NCBI GenBank assembly: GCA_014843695.1 | Contig: CM026386.1 | Span: 91,382,858-91,446,857, forward strand | DNA: 64,000 nt | Direction of reading: 5' to 3' | Source: Archivesica marissinica | Lineage: Eukaryota; Mollusca; Bivalvia; Venerida; Vesicomyidae | In this document: positions 12,463 through 22,884 of the stretch, piece after piece | Position numbering within the stretch: the stretch's first letter is position 1 | How the letters are laid out: each line of letters opens with the position of its first letter | Translations under genes and position numbers: made by a program | The notes under the pieces: generated by a model | Databases searched by the model: none | What the model was told of the DNA's origin: nothing | The model's input: the letters and a program-made list of their open reading frames with translations, nothing else

Positions 12463-13410
12463 GTAGACAACAAACTCGCGTACCAAAACTATAAATAGAT
12501 TGCGAAATGTTGACGTAGACTGGTAATCAAGGGATCGCGGGTTCGATCCCCCGTCTGACCCTAATAAAATTAACAGACTTTCAGATGGGACTTTAAACCG
12601 AGGTCTCGTGTCGGTGCTTTACACTGTGCACGTAAAAGAACCAGAGGAGACTCTGGAATGGGTCTATGTCTGTATCATTGTACTATCCTCCAAAGATCTA
12701 AAATGACTAATCTCTTCAGGAGGCGTCGGTCATATGGGCAACCTGTAGCGACGATAAATAAACGTAAAATACACATACAGACGTAGACAGTAAACTCGCG
12801 CGTACCAAAACTATAAATAGATTGTGAAATGGTGACGTAGACAGCAAACTCACGTACCGAAACTATAAATAGATTGCTAAATGTTGACGTAGACAGCAAC
12901 CTCACGTACCGAAACTTCTAAATAGATTGCGAACTGTTGATGTAGACAGCAAGCTCACGTACCGAAACTTCTAAATAGATTGCGAAATGTTGACGTAGAC
13001 AGCAAACTCACGTACCGAAACTATCAATAGATTGCGAAATGTTGACGTAGATAGCAAACTCACGTACTGAACTATAAATAGATTGCGAATTGTTGACGTA
13101 GACAGCAAACACACGTAGCGAAACTATATATAGATTGCGAAATGTTGACGTAGACATCAAACTCGCGTACTGAACTATAAATAGATTGCGAAATGTTGAC
13201 GTAGACAGCAAACTCACGTACCGAAACTATCAATAGATTGCGAAATGTTGACGTAGATAGCAAACTCACGTACCGAAACTATAAATAGATTGCGAAATGT
13301 TGACGTAGACAGCAAACTCACGTACCGAAACTATCAATAGATTGCGAAATGTTGACGTAGATAGCAAACTCACGTACCGAAACTATAAATAGATTGCGAA
13401 ATGTTGACGT
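12463..13410. repeat. 52-bp minisatellite, interrupted by SINE C
   Basis: Unit GTTGACGTAGACAGCAAACT plus CACGTACCGAAACTATAAAT plus AGATTGCGAAAT. One unit precedes SINE C (12463-12520) and about twelve follow (12781-13410). Mirror array at 29630-30262. Confidence 0.9.
12521..12776 (+). mobile_element. tRNA-derived SINE family C
   Basis: B box GCGGGTTCGATCCCCCG (about 12537), body ending GACGATAAATAAACGTAAAA. Its 5' tRNA-like head has been replaced by a 52-bp array unit. Full-length relative at 23638-23915; further copies at 30266-30522 (minus), 31030-31215, 25665-25724 and 44140-44235 (partial). Confidence 0.75.
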
Positions 13411-13839
13411 TGTTGATAAATGAATCAAATAACATCACCATTGGTCTCCCCAAATTGATATATTTTGCAAATAAGCAACGAAACTAACGCATTTTTACAC
13501 ATATATTTGAACTTGTGATTGTGCTCTTTTGTAAAGTTCCATGTCACTGCCTTACTTAATTTCTACAAACATGTATACTGTTTTATGCAATAAACTTATT
13601 GTATATTGTATTGTATTTATCGGCCGACTTTGAAAGTATAGTATAATGTATAATGGCAGATTTCAACATTTTTGTTTTATGTCATTATCTAGCATATTTT
13701 CGGACGTGTCGAATTATTTCATTTGTGGATGCTATTCAGCTGATCTGTGGAAGGTCGGTGGTTCTACCAGGGTGTTAGTTACTCGGGGGGCTAATTTTAG
13801 ACAATGAATGTTATTGATATTAAATATATCATTAATCAG
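13411..13839. other. ALDH intron, 3' end
   Basis: Contains a fragment (about 13700-13790) sharing GGAAGGTCGGTGGTTCTA with the SINE-like unit at 17375-17605. Nothing else recognised. The intron ends ATTAATCAG at 13839. Confidence 0.6.
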
Positions 13840-13980
13840 GCAGATGTTGACAAGGCCGTAGCAGCAGCGAAAAAAGCTTTCAAGCTGGGGTCAGAGTGGC
13901 GTCGTACGGACGCCAGCCAGAGAGGTCGTCTGCTGAACAAGTTAGCTGATCTATTGGAAAGAGATGCTACATACATTGCG
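13840..13980 (+). CDS. Aldehyde dehydrogenase, exon ADVDKAV...YIA
   Basis: Encodes 47 residues starting [14 protein letters not shown] and ending ERDATYIA, with the conserved [17 protein letters not shown] segment of ALDH1A/ALDH2. Acceptor CAG at 13837-13839, donor GCG|GTAGGT at 13980/13981. Both ends are phase 0, and the preceding exon's GDK joins directly, as in vertebrate genes. An identical protein segment is encoded on the minus strand at 29057-29197, part of the large inverted repeat. Confidence 0.95.
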
Positions 13981-14074
13981 GTAGGTTCCATTTGTAGTTA
14001 TATTCAGCGTCCACTCTTCCCCCGACATCCCCACTGACACCCACTATATATATATATATATATATAGAGAGATC

Positions 14075-14757
14075 CAAATGACCAATTAATGTTCTAAGGC
14101 ATATGTATAGAGAACAAATGACACACTAACAGTCTTAAGGCATATATATATAGAGATATAGAACACATATATATAGAGATATAGAACAATGACACACTAA
14201 CAGTCTTACGGCATATATATAGAGATATAGAACAATGACACACTAACAGTCTTATGGCATATATATAGAGATATAGAACAACGACACACTAACAGTCTTA
14301 CGGCATATATATAGAGATATAGAACAATGACACACTGACTATCTTAAGGCATATATATATAGAGAGATATAGAACAATGACACACTGACTATCTTAAGGC
14401 ATATATATATATATAGAGAGATATAGAACAATGACACACTAACAGTCTTACAGCATATATATATAGAGATATAGAACAATGACACACTAACAGTCTTACG
14501 GCATATATATAGAGATATAGAACAACGACACACTAACAGTCTTACGGCATATATATATAGAGATATAGAACAATGACACACTAACAGTCTTACGGCATAT
14601 ATATAGAGATATAGAACAACGACACACTAACAGTCGTAAAGCATATATATAGAGATATAGAACAATGACACACTAACAGTCTTAATGCATATATATAGAG
14701 ATACAGAACAACGACACACTAACAGTTTTAATGCATATATAGAGAGAGATATAGAAC
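14075..14757. repeat. 46-bp minisatellite in ALDH intron
   Basis: About 15 units of ACACTAACAGTCTTACGGCA plus TATATATAGAGATATAGAAC plus AATGAC, preceded by a (TA)n run at 14045-14066. The mirror array (27600-28930) is about twice as long. Confidence 0.9.
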
Positions 14758-14773
14758 AACGAAATAGGAACCA

Positions 14774-14883
14774 AGCTCACCAACCGGCCATATCAGAACG
14801 AACCCCTGACGAGGTTCGAACCATCGACCTCCCGCTTCGAACCATCGACCTCCCGCTTCGTAGCCACTATGCCACGGACACGG
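14774..14883 (-). mobile_element. tRNA-derived SINE family E
   Basis: On the minus strand: CCGTGTCCGTGGCATAGTGG (A box), GGTTCGAACC (B box), then CCGGTTGGTGAGC. An 18-bp piece around the B box is duplicated. Relatives at 27483-27591 (mirror) and 43845-43945. Confidence 0.75.
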
Positions 14884-15054
14884 GTATATTATATTAGTAC
14901 CTTGTATTAGGATTTATATTATTGTGTGATTGTAGAGAAATATAAAGATAAAATAGATTTTAAAAAACGACCAGTGATAGCCGGGGGGAGGGGGTAGTGT
15001 TGCTCTACTGATTTTATTACGTCTTCATTGTTGCTCTATTGTCCTATTCTTTAG

Positions 15055-15181
15055 AGTTTAGAAACCCTGAATAATGGTAAACCATATCAGAATGCAATCG
15101 GAGACATTGGGTTTGGCATCAAAGTGATTAGATATTACGCCGGATGGTCGGATAAAAATCAAGGGAAAACATTACCAGTCG
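15055..15181 (+). CDS. Aldehyde dehydrogenase, exon SLETLNNGKPY...TLPV
   Basis: Encodes 42 residues plus one base, starting SLETLNNGKPYQNAIGD and including RYYAGWSDK and GKTLPV. This is the well-conserved ALDH1A/ALDH2 helix-and-loop segment before the catalytic domain approach. Acceptor TTTAG at 15050-15054, donor G|GTAAG at 15181/15182, phase 1. The next exon supplies AT to complete an Asp codon (DGDFF), matching the vertebrate boundary. Duplicated on the minus strand at 27185-27311 with the same protein. Confidence 0.95.
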
Positions 15182-16693
15182 GTAAGATTCAGTTAGTCTT
15201 GTAGTTCTATATGACTTGTCGTGACCTTCCATTAAAATAAGTGCATTTGTTAACTGGTCTTAATAAATTATTGTTTTTGTACAGCACATCAATAACCAGG
15301 ATTTCTATTTATAGATCCAGTTGTTAACTCTTGTCTGTCGTGACCTTCCATTAAAATAAGTGCATTTGTTAAAGCGACATTACATCGCAAAAAGCAAATT
15401 AAATGCTTTTTTCACATATAAATGAATTGCTACTACAAATTCTTCTGAATACATCGAACACTAACATGGAATAAATATAAAGGTATTTTGTGGTATACAA
15501 ACTTTCAAATGTGAAAGTAGGATTTCATATAACGGTCATCCAGGCTCCTGAATTGACGTTGGTTGTCATTGAAGTCAATACTAAACACGCGATACTTTCG
15601 TTTAGAGATAATTTAATTTAGATTAGTCTATAAATAAATATGCATTGGCACACATGTGAGATATCACGGTAAATATGTAGCATAACTCGTGTTATTCAGG
15701 ATAAACGCTAAATATATTTTAAAACCGAGACTATTAATTGGGCCGTATTGAGTTTCTCATCACATTTTACCAGAATGTAAAAAGTGAGAAATCGACAGAC
15801 TGGCACCCAGGCTACGTAGATGTTTATCCAGGTATTATATTACCATCGATTACGGCAAACCATATGGGCAACCGATATTCTAAGAAGCTCGCTACGGGCA
15901 CTTTATGCCAAATTACTGACGCAATGAATTTATTGTCTGCCTCCTCGGTGAACTCTCATTACCACGGTAGTTAATTTATTCCCGACTCCGGTGGAACCTG
16001 ACGACCACCACCATTGTAATTGATTTATTTCCGCTACTGCGACAGACCACCACGGTAGTTGATTTACTTCCTCATCCGCGGCGAACCCTCGCGACCAAAG
16101 GAGTACCGTATCACGACTATTCTGGCGTATGGCTGTCCGATTAGCGCAGTGGTTAGCAATGTAACCCGGGTTCGATCCTCGGACTGGGAAGTATGTGAGA
16201 TGGTACGGTGGTCACCAGATCGGACAGGTGGGTTTTCTCCGGGTACTCCGGTTTCCTCCTACACCAATGACCACATTTGCGCTTTCATCCGCACCAACTA
16301 GAATGATTAATATAAGTTGTTAGAACTTGCTTCGATATCGTTGAAAAATAAATAAAGTTTAAACTTCAGTGGGCCCCTGGAATACAAGTCCAGCGTTTTA
16401 ACCACTAAACCACTGATCCACATGATAACTTCTGGACCATTTATAGTCTTTAAGTAGACTACCAATTTATGGCGGCCATTTTGGACGCCATCTTGGATTT
16501 CTCCGAACGCCACGTTTTATGCCAATTTATGCCGCATGTGTGACAAACTTCAGACATTTACAAACAGTTTGGTATATAACTCGTTTTGTTAGCTGACCGG
16601 GTAAGGTTGAACATTTAGTATAGCCTGAAAGTCACCTAACCACACGTAGTGTATGGCTGGATTCATCATTACTTGTTCCTCTATCTACTTCAG
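15182..16693. other. ALDH intron (R2 copy, direct repeat, SINE A)
   Basis: A 35-bp piece starting GTCGTGACCTTCCATTAAAA is repeated at 15217 and 15338. An R2 copy on the minus strand lies at about 15690-15815 and SINE A at 16131-16300. The inverted-repeat homology ends at 15579 inside this intron. No gene. Confidence 0.7.
16131..16300 (+). mobile_element. tRNA-derived SINE family A with conserved central box
   Basis: The tRNA-like head GGCTGTCCGATTAGCGCAGT (A box) and GGGTTCGATCCTCGG (B box) are followed by a box starting GTGGGTTTTCTCCGGG and ending CCGGTTTCCTCC (16228-16259). That box is of the kind shared by broadly distributed metazoan, especially molluscan, SINEs. A second copy lies on the minus strand (21882-22052), with head fragments at 20685 and 20957-21030. 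Confidence 0.8.
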
Positions 16694-16755
16694 ATGGTGA
16701 TTTCTTCGCTTACTCACGGCACGAGCCAGTTGGAGTATGTGCACAAATAATTCCA
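16694..16755 (+). CDS. Aldehyde dehydrogenase, exon [21 protein letters not shown]
   Basis: A 62-bp exon giving 21 residues with the split Asp codon, ending in AQIIP. The HEPVGVC-QIIP motif leads into the conserved WN of the active site in the next exon. Acceptor CTTCAG at 16688-16693, donor CCA|GTAAGT at 16755/16756, phase 0 out. This exon is outside the inverted repeat and occurs once. Confidence 0.95.
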
Positions 16756-16791
16756 GTAAGTAAGCATTAAGTACATTGTTTGATCGCGGTC

Positions 16792-17117
16792 CAGGCCCGT
16801 AGCCACACTGTGTACAACTGGCAACGAAATGAACATTGTACGGTTACATTACAATATATTTAATTTCTCAGGCCCGTAGCCACACTGTGTACAACTGACA
16901 AAGAAATGAACATTGTACGGTTACATTACAATATATTTAATTTCTCAGGCCCGTAGCCACACTGTGTACAACTGACAAAGAAATGAACATTGTACGGTTA
17001 TATTACAATATATTTAATTTCTCAAGCCCGTAGCCACACTGTGTACAACTGGCAACGAAATGAACATTGTACGGTTACATTACAATATATTTAATTTCTC
17101 AGGCCCGTAGCCACACT
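16792..17117. repeat. 77-bp tandem repeat, about four units
   Basis: Unit begins AGGCCCGTAGCCACACTGTG and ends TATTTAATTTCTC. The units differ by only a few bases, so the amplification is recent. Confidence 0.9.
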
Positions 17118-17374
17118 GAGGCACGCCTCGGCAGCTGCCTCGGTTAAGATTTCCAAAGCAAAAAAAGAATGAAAAATTAAATAAATAAAATGCAAACAAT
17201 ATTCCTTTGCTGTATAAAATGTTGACCTCTAGAGAGTTGAAAGGTCAGTACATAATTATACGTCTAAACACAGAAAACGCTGGAAATCGCTTCTATAGAT
17301 TTTAGGGGGAACATGTCACCCGGACCTCCTAGCTTGCCTCGGTTGGAAATTTTCGTCTGGCTACGGTACTGTGG

Positions 17375-17602
17375 TCTTCCGTGGCTGAATGGTTACAGTC
17401 GCTGGATTCAAATAACTTTCCCCATCACTGTTGTATGTTCAAATCCTACTAGAGAATGTCGAATTCTTTCATCTGAGTTAGCTATCCAACTGGATTGCAG
17501 AAGGTCGGTGGTTCTATCCGCGTCCCCATCCGTGCCTGAATTTACTGCTCGAATGTGTATCTGGTGTCTTCCTCGAACAATCATAGCGGGAAGAAGTGTA
17601 GA
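17375..17602 (+). mobile_element. Probable tRNA-derived SINE family F
   Basis: Head CCGTGGCTGAATGGTTACAG resembles an A box, followed by TGTTCAAATCCTA as a weak B box and a body with GAAGGTCGGTGGTTCTA that is also found at about 13745. SINE B inserted at its 3' edge. Confidence 0.5.
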
Positions 17603-17618
17603 ATATGTTTCGTATCGG

Positions 17619-17885
17619 GTCCCCCTCCGTGGTCGAGTGGTTAAAGTCGCTGACTTGTATACCACTGTAACCTATCATCACTGATGGTCACGGGTTCGAG
17701 CCCCGCTCAGGCCGTGTCTCATTTATATGAAAAAGTTGGCAGTTGCTTACGGAGGTTGGTGCACCCAAGTACTGGTTAACCACTGGAGCCTGCCCAGGAA
17801 AGGTGTTGTTAGGTAAACTGCCCACCGGCGATATAGCCCAAAATGGTGCTGATGCAGGCGTAAAACTCGAAATATAACATAATAT
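17619..17885 (+). mobile_element. SINE family B, full-length copy with 16-bp target duplication
   Basis: A box GGTCGAGTGGTTAAAG, B box CGGGTTCGAGCCCCG, body ending GCAGGCGTAAAACTCGAAAT. The 16-bp ATATGTTTCGTATCGG occurs at 17603-17618 and 17886-17901, a clear target-site duplication. Related copies: 19235-19443 and 21111-21376. Confidence 0.9.
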
Positions 17886-17936
17886 ATATGTTTCGTATCG
17901 GATTACATAGGATTAAGATGAGTTAATCTAGTTTAG

Positions 17937-18155
17937 TTTATACAAATTTATTGTAGCTCGATTGTGAAACAAGTGTTTACAACATTATATTAATCGCTGT
18001 CGAGAAGTGATTCCTAATGGAATCCATCGCCACGAGGGAGAGTGAAGAAGTAATGTTGAATATAAGTGCCTTGCACAATCGTAACGGCTACAGTTGTGCG
18101 CGAACCCCGGGTCTTTCATACCTGAAGCCCATGCGTTACCACTGCGCTATGAAGG
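17937..18155 (-). mobile_element. SINE family D, dispersed copy
   Basis: Tail TTTATTGTAGCTCGATTGTG, middle TGATTCCTAATGGAATCCATCG, and a minus-strand tRNA-like head (CGAACCCCGGGTC, then ACCACTGCGCTAT). It matches the sequence embedded in the element's TIRs. A minus-strand SINE B-type A box fragment follows at about 18176-18200. Confidence 0.65.
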
Positions 18156-18200
18156 GAAAGTGATTTGAAGTCAACGACCTTAACCACTCGGCCATGGAGG

Positions 18201-18766
18201 TCCCCCCCCTCCGAAATCTTCCATAATAAATAGAAATTGGATACATAATTTAATGGAGAGTTTGGTATCGCATTCACGTTTGTGCGGTTCACGTGTGTAA
18301 TCTCAATATCTCTATTATTACAACATGCCATTACATGCATCATTAAAATCATATATATACTGTATATATATTTATCCTACCTTCATGCAAAATAACATAC
18401 AAAAACGACCTGCCTAATAAATTTTGCTTTATTAGTCAGTGCCTAATAAAGCTTTCGTGACGTCATAGGGCTAACCGTGGATATTTATAAATAGAAATAT
18501 CAATGCACAACATATTACCAAGTGCGTAGCGAGTTTATAAGCTGCCATGGCTAGTTTGTTTGTGTTTGTGTCGGGTGCACACTCAGAATGTAGGATAAAT
18601 AGAAAGCCGAGCCTTGTATTTTTTCGGAGACGAGCCTAATAAATTAAAATTTATAAGACAGTAACCTAATATTCTCTATATATATATGTACTTACTATGC
18701 CAGTGTTATACGTGTACTGTTAGGCATAAAGCCTTTGCATAAATAAAATATATCTAAATATTTTAG
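18201..18766. other. ALDH intron, no feature
   Basis: AT-rich intron sequence with no recognisable gene or repeat. It ends TATTTTAG at 18766. Confidence 0.6.
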
Positions 18767-18895
18767 TGGAATTATCCTATGATGATGTTCTGTTGGAAAC
18801 TCGCACCAGCCATTGCCACTGGTAACGTAGTGATCATCAAGCCAGCTGAGCAAACACCACTGACGGCTCTTTATGCAGGTTCTTTGACAATTGAG
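18767..18895 (+). CDS. Aldehyde dehydrogenase, exon WNYPMMM...SLTIE
   Basis: Encodes 43 residues, starting [17 protein letters not shown] and including [18 protein letters not shown]. The Asn of WN corresponds to the oxyanion-hole Asn169 of mature ALDH2. The Lys and Glu of KPAEQ correspond to the cofactor-binding Lys192 and Glu195. KPAEQ rather than KVAEQ is closer to ALDH1A. Acceptor TTTTAG at 18761-18766, donor GAG|GTAAG at 18895/18896, phase 0. Single copy in the window. Confidence 0.95.
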
Positions 18896-19210
18896 GTAAG
18901 AACAATACAGGAGTCGTATTCATGGACATTTTAAAAATTCTATAATGATCTGGTTCTGTAATGTACAGACACGAGACCTCGGTTTAAAGTCCCATCTGAA
19001 AGACGGTTAATACTACCACTATGCAAAGTGAATATTTTATATTGCAAGCTATATGCATACGTTGTAGCACTTCAAAATGTACTATTCCTAGAAAATATGC
19101 CAATTCCAGCTATACCAGTTTATGCGAACTAATTAAATACCCGTTTCTGAATGCATAGCAACAAGACCTTGGTTTAAAGTTTCATCAGAAATACTAATAT
19201 GTGTGTAGTC

Positions 19211-19234
19211 TGGGTTCCAGTCTGTCGATTTTTC
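19211..19234 (+). repeat. R2 copy, 5' part, with target duplication of SINE B
   Basis: GGGTTCCAG then CTGTCGATTTTTC (19222-19234), the 13-bp duplication flanking the next SINE. The uninterrupted site is visible at 12236. Confidence 0.8.
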
Positions 19235-19443
19235 GTCCGCCTCCGTGGTCACGGGTTCGAGCCCCGCTCAGGTCGTGTCTCATTTATATGAAAAAGTTGG
19301 CAGTTTCTGACGGAGGTTGGTGCACCCAAGTACTGGTTAACCGCTGGAGCCTGCCCAGGAAAGGTGTTGTTAGGTAAACTGCCCGCCGGCGATATAGCCC
19401 GAAATGGTGCTGATGCAGGCGTAAAACCCGAAATATAAATAAA
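19235..19443 (+). mobile_element. SINE family B copy lacking its A box, 13-bp target duplication
   Basis: It has the B body and 3' end, but the head jumps from CCTCCGTGGTC straight to ACGGGTTCGAG. The A box is lost between two GGTC words. CTGTCGATTTTTC at 19222-19234 and 19444-19456 flanks it, so it inserted as a unit. The deletion may pre-date or post-date insertion. Confidence 0.85.
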
Positions 19444-19490
19444 CTGTCGATTTTTCACTTTTTAACTTCTGGCAAAATGACAATGTTGAT

Positions 19491-20006
19491 ATGCAGCAAA
19501 GTGTTGGAAACATTGACTTGTTTTTATATCTTGTTCGACAAAGAATTACCGATCAATTTGTTCAAAATTGGCATGACAGGCTAGACAATTCTAGTAGGGC
19601 ACTATTTTATAGAACTATTGCTTCCTTTAAATTTCAACCATATTTAGAATACTTTACAATAAATAAGTTTTGTCAGTCAATTACTAAATTAAGAGTATCG
19701 TCTCATAGACTACATATTGAGGCATGTAGATGGGCTAGACCTAGAAGTATACCTAGAAACGAAAGAGTTTGTTATATATGTAATGAAATAGAGGATGAAT
19801 TTCACTTTGTTATGGAATGCTCATTGTACAATGATTTAAGGTGTCAGTATATTCCAGCTAAATTTTGGAGGCGTCCAAATATGTATAAGTTTATAGAATT
19901 GATTAATAATGAAAGCCAGACTATAATTAGGAAATTAGGTGTGTATGTACATAATGCTTTTGCAAAACGAAATGAAAATTTGTATGCAGCAAATAATGGC
20001 ATGTAA
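19491..20006 (+). pseudogene. 3' end of a LINE reverse transcriptase ORF2
   Basis: An open frame of 171 codons without a plausible 5' part. The segment ITKLRVSSHRLHIEACRW, then RVCYICNEIEDEFHFVMECS, matches the C-terminal zinc-knuckle-like CxxC...H...C region after the polymerase domain of many invertebrate non-LTR retrotransposons. The palm and endonuclease domains are absent, so this is a 5'-truncated insertion. It sits in an R2 copy: R2 sequence ends near 19490 and resumes at about 20560. The ATG is a chance in-frame Met. A 3' UTR of about 550 bp follows. The family cannot be named from this piece alone. Confidence 0.8.
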
Positions 20007-20560
20007 TATTCCAGGTACTTTCAGCTAACTCCCTAGAAATGTAGGTTGTATTACATAATGTGTTAAATAGTTAGCACACCATGCGAATCTTAAACTTTAG
20101 GGAGCGTGGATGCTAAATGGCTAACTTACAAATTGAATTACACATTAGGAAACCATGTGTTGGTCTTTCTGTTTCGTTTCATTTCGTTTAAGGTCAACGT
20201 TAAAAAAGTATATTTATTATTAGTTATAGAGAAAATTTAAATAGCGAATGAACAGCTAAGCAATATAAATAACCTGGAACATTATAATATTATAGTAACT
20301 GCTACAATATAGAAATATTTAAAATGTGAGTAATTACTGTAAATGTGTGCATACTATATGTAAAATATGATCATGAATACGTATAACCTTCTCCAAATTT
20401 GAACAACTCTATATTTCTTTATGTTTGATATATATGTACATTGTACAAGTATTTATATAATTTATGCTATTATCACTGTTTGCCATAAAGTATGCCTGTA
20501 TATGTCCTCATGGGCTTTTGAGCCTATTGGAATTCAGAAATAAAATATCAATATTATGAT
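20007..20560 (+). mobile_element. LINE 3' untranslated region
   Basis: AT-rich, no open frame, ending TTCAGAAATAAAATATCAAT before R2 resumes (CAGAAACTCAATACGGCCC). There is no long poly(A); the AATAAA-like end could be the LINE's own tail. Confidence 0.6.
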
Positions 20561-20565
20561 CAGAA

Positions 20566-20680
20566 ACTCAATACGGCCCAATTAATAGTCTCGGTGTTAA
20601 AATATATTTATTTGACTGACCAGGCAAAATATATCGACGCCTGTTCCCAGGTTAATATGTGTGGTATAGCAGGCCTCTGT
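20566..20680 (+). repeat. R2 copy, 3' part
   Basis: AACTCAATACGGCCCAATTA through TTTGACTGACCAGGCAAAAT, continuing the repeat interrupted by the SINE and the LINE. Confidence 0.75.
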
Positions 20681-20684
20681 CCGA

Positions 20685-21035
20685 TTAGCGCAGTGGTTAG
20701 CTAAGTATATAGTTGCGAGTAAGTATATAGTGAAAAAGTGTTCCATTACAAAATGTTAAACCTAAAATAGATATGGTCTGCTACAAATTGTGAAACCTCC
20801 GTGCTGTAATTGATAGTGTCCGCCTCATGGCGGAGGTGTGCAAGTTTAAGCACCTGTAGAAGAACCATGGTGAGGTCTGACGTTCCCCGGTGTTTAACCT
20901 AGCAAGCATTTCTACAAAGTTCGATAGTTTCTATCAAAACACGCGTTTAAAGAATGCTGTCCGATTAGCGAGGCTGTCCGATTAGCGAAGTTGTTAGCAC
21001 GCTCGCTTCTCACCCATGCTACCCGGTTTGCAAGA
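20685..21035 (+). mobile_element. SINE A head fragments
   Basis: CTGTCCGATTAGCGCAGTGG at 20685, and a tandem pair of the same head near 20957 and 20973. No central box follows, so these are truncated. The rest is unassigned intron. Confidence 0.55.
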
Positions 21036-21110
21036 AAAAGAAGATTTGTGTTTAGATTGGATTTTATTTCCATGACCACTCGATGAAATTCCTATCTTAC
21101 AATAATAGAC

Positions 21111-21376
21111 TGCCTCCGTGGTCGAGTGGTTAAGGTCGCTGACTTGTATACCACTGTAACCTATCATCACTGATGGTCACGGGTTCGAGCGCCGCTCAGG
21201 TCGTGTCTCATTTATATGAAAAAGTTGGCAGTTTCTTACGGAGATTGGTGCACCCAAGTACTGGTTAACCGCTGGAGCCTGCCCAGGAAAGGTGTTGTTA
21301 GGTAAACTGCCCGCCGGCGATATAGCCCGAAATGGTGCTGATGCAGGCGTAAAACCCGAAATATAACATATAAATA
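21111..21376 (+). mobile_element. SINE family B, third copy with 12-bp target duplication
   Basis: Intact A and B boxes and body. ACAATAATAGAC at 21099-21110 and 21377-21388 flanks it. Confidence 0.9.
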
Positions 21377-21419
21377 ACAATAATAGACACTATTTGTGTG
21401 CTGCTTCTGCTTATAGATT

Positions 21420-21782
21420 TCAGGAATATATAATAAATATATATATATAATAAATATATAATAAATATATAATAAATATATATATATAATAAATATATAA
21501 TAAATATATATATATAATAAATATATATATATAATAAATATATAATAATATATAATAAATTATATATAATAAATATATAATAAATTATAATAAATATATA
21601 TATATATATAATATATATAATAAATATAAATATATAATAATATATAATAAATATATTTTTTTTTATATATATATTAATAAATATATATTTATATAATAAT
21701 AATATATATAATAAATATATAATAAATATATATATATAATAAATATATAATAAATATATAATAAATATATATATATAATAAG
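21420..21782. repeat. AT-only simple repeat (ATAATAAATATATAT)
   Basis: About 360 bp of almost pure A/T built of TAATAAATATATA units. Confidence 0.95.
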
Positions 21783-21881
21783 TCATCTGCAATTTATAAA
21801 CATTAAACGTGTTTAAACTCTAAATTTATTTATTTTACGATTGCAAAGCAAGTTTTAACAACGTATATTAATCACTCTCGT

Positions 21882-22052
21882 TGGCGCGTATGAACGCGTA
21901 TATGTGGTCATTCATGTGGGATGAAACCGGCGTACCGAAGGAAAACCCACCTGTCCGATCTGGCGACCACCGTACCATCTCACATACTTCCCGGTCCGAG
22001 GATCGAACCCAGTTTGCATTGGTGAGAAGCGAGTGCGCTAATTGGACAGCCG
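21882..22052 (-). mobile_element. SINE family A, minus-strand copy
   Basis: Read on the minus strand: GGCTGTCCAATTAGCGCACT, GGTTCGATCCTCGG, then the central box (GTGGGTTTTCCTTCGG). SINE D-like tail sequence precedes it (about 21818-21880). Confidence 0.75.
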
Positions 22053-22228
22053 TACATCGGAAACAAACCGCTACATTGGTGAACTATAAAGTGTACATAA
22101 TCAGTTAAGGGATTATACTCGTGGTAGAAGAACCAGTTCAACTGAGGTTTACCTACAAAGGCGATGAAGATATACAGATACAGATCTGGCAATTAAATAG
22201 TATACATTGTATTTACATATCATTGCAG

Positions 22229-22342
22229 GCTGGATTTCCCCCCGGCGTTGTGAGCATAATGCCCGGGTACGGCCCCACAGCAGGAGCTGCCTTATCGAGT
22301 CACCCAGATGTCAACAAGGTAGCATTTACAGGATCTACAGAG
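22229..22342 (+). CDS. Aldehyde dehydrogenase, exon AGFPPGVV...FTGSTE
   Basis: Encodes 38 residues starting [15 protein letters not shown] and ending [15 protein letters not shown] is the conserved NAD-binding loop (Gly245/Ser246 in ALDH2 numbering). Acceptor TTGCAG at 22223-22228, donor GAG|GTACG at 22342/22343, phase 0. The next exons, which should carry the LELGGK Glu and the catalytic Cys, are not found in the 3.4 kb before the gap nor beyond it in this window. The gene is incomplete here because of the gap or the rearrangement, not because of a visible mutation. Confidence 0.95.
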
Positions 22343-22630
22343 GTACGAATTCTCCAAATGAATATGACAGTTGTACAATGTATGTTTAACCCTTTCCCCC
22401 CATAGAAGCACCTCTTGACGCCATTACCAATACAACATACATTGACAATGTATTAGCCAAACCAATGTTCATAATAAAGGCTAGAATCTCATGTAGTCCC
22501 AGTAATATCTATGGATGTGGTATATATATGGCGACTACTTATCCACTGTACGATAGATAAATGGCTGTGGTTTGTAGGGAGATATAATTGTATATTAACC
22601 TAAATCTATATGAAAGAAAGGGTTAACGGT
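22343..22630. other. ALDH intron, no feature
   Basis: No exon or repeat recognised. Confidence 0.5.
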
Positions 22631-22851
22631 ATAATATGTGTGTTTATTTGTATAACATGTGTGTTTATTTGTATAATATGTGTGCTTATTTGTATAACAT
22701 GTGTGTTTATTTGTATAATATGTGTGCTTATTTGTATAACATGTGTGTTTATTTGTATAATATGTGTGTTTATTTGTATAACATGTGTGTTTATTTGTAT
22801 AACATGTGTGTTTATTTGTATAACATGTGTGTTTATTTGTATAACATGTTT
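22631..22851. repeat. 21-bp minisatellite
   Basis: About ten units of AACATGTGTGTTTATTTGTAT. Being a multiple of three, it leaves spurious open frames. Confidence 0.9.
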
Positions 22852-22884
22852 GTTGTCTTACTGATTTCCATACGCTTCACACTG

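Noticed and set aside
16131..16200. Functional tRNA genes at the A/B-box sequences (also 17619, 21111, 23638, 43845)
   Set aside because: Cloverleaf pairing is poor and each is followed by a shared non-tRNA body with target duplications, so they are SINE heads.
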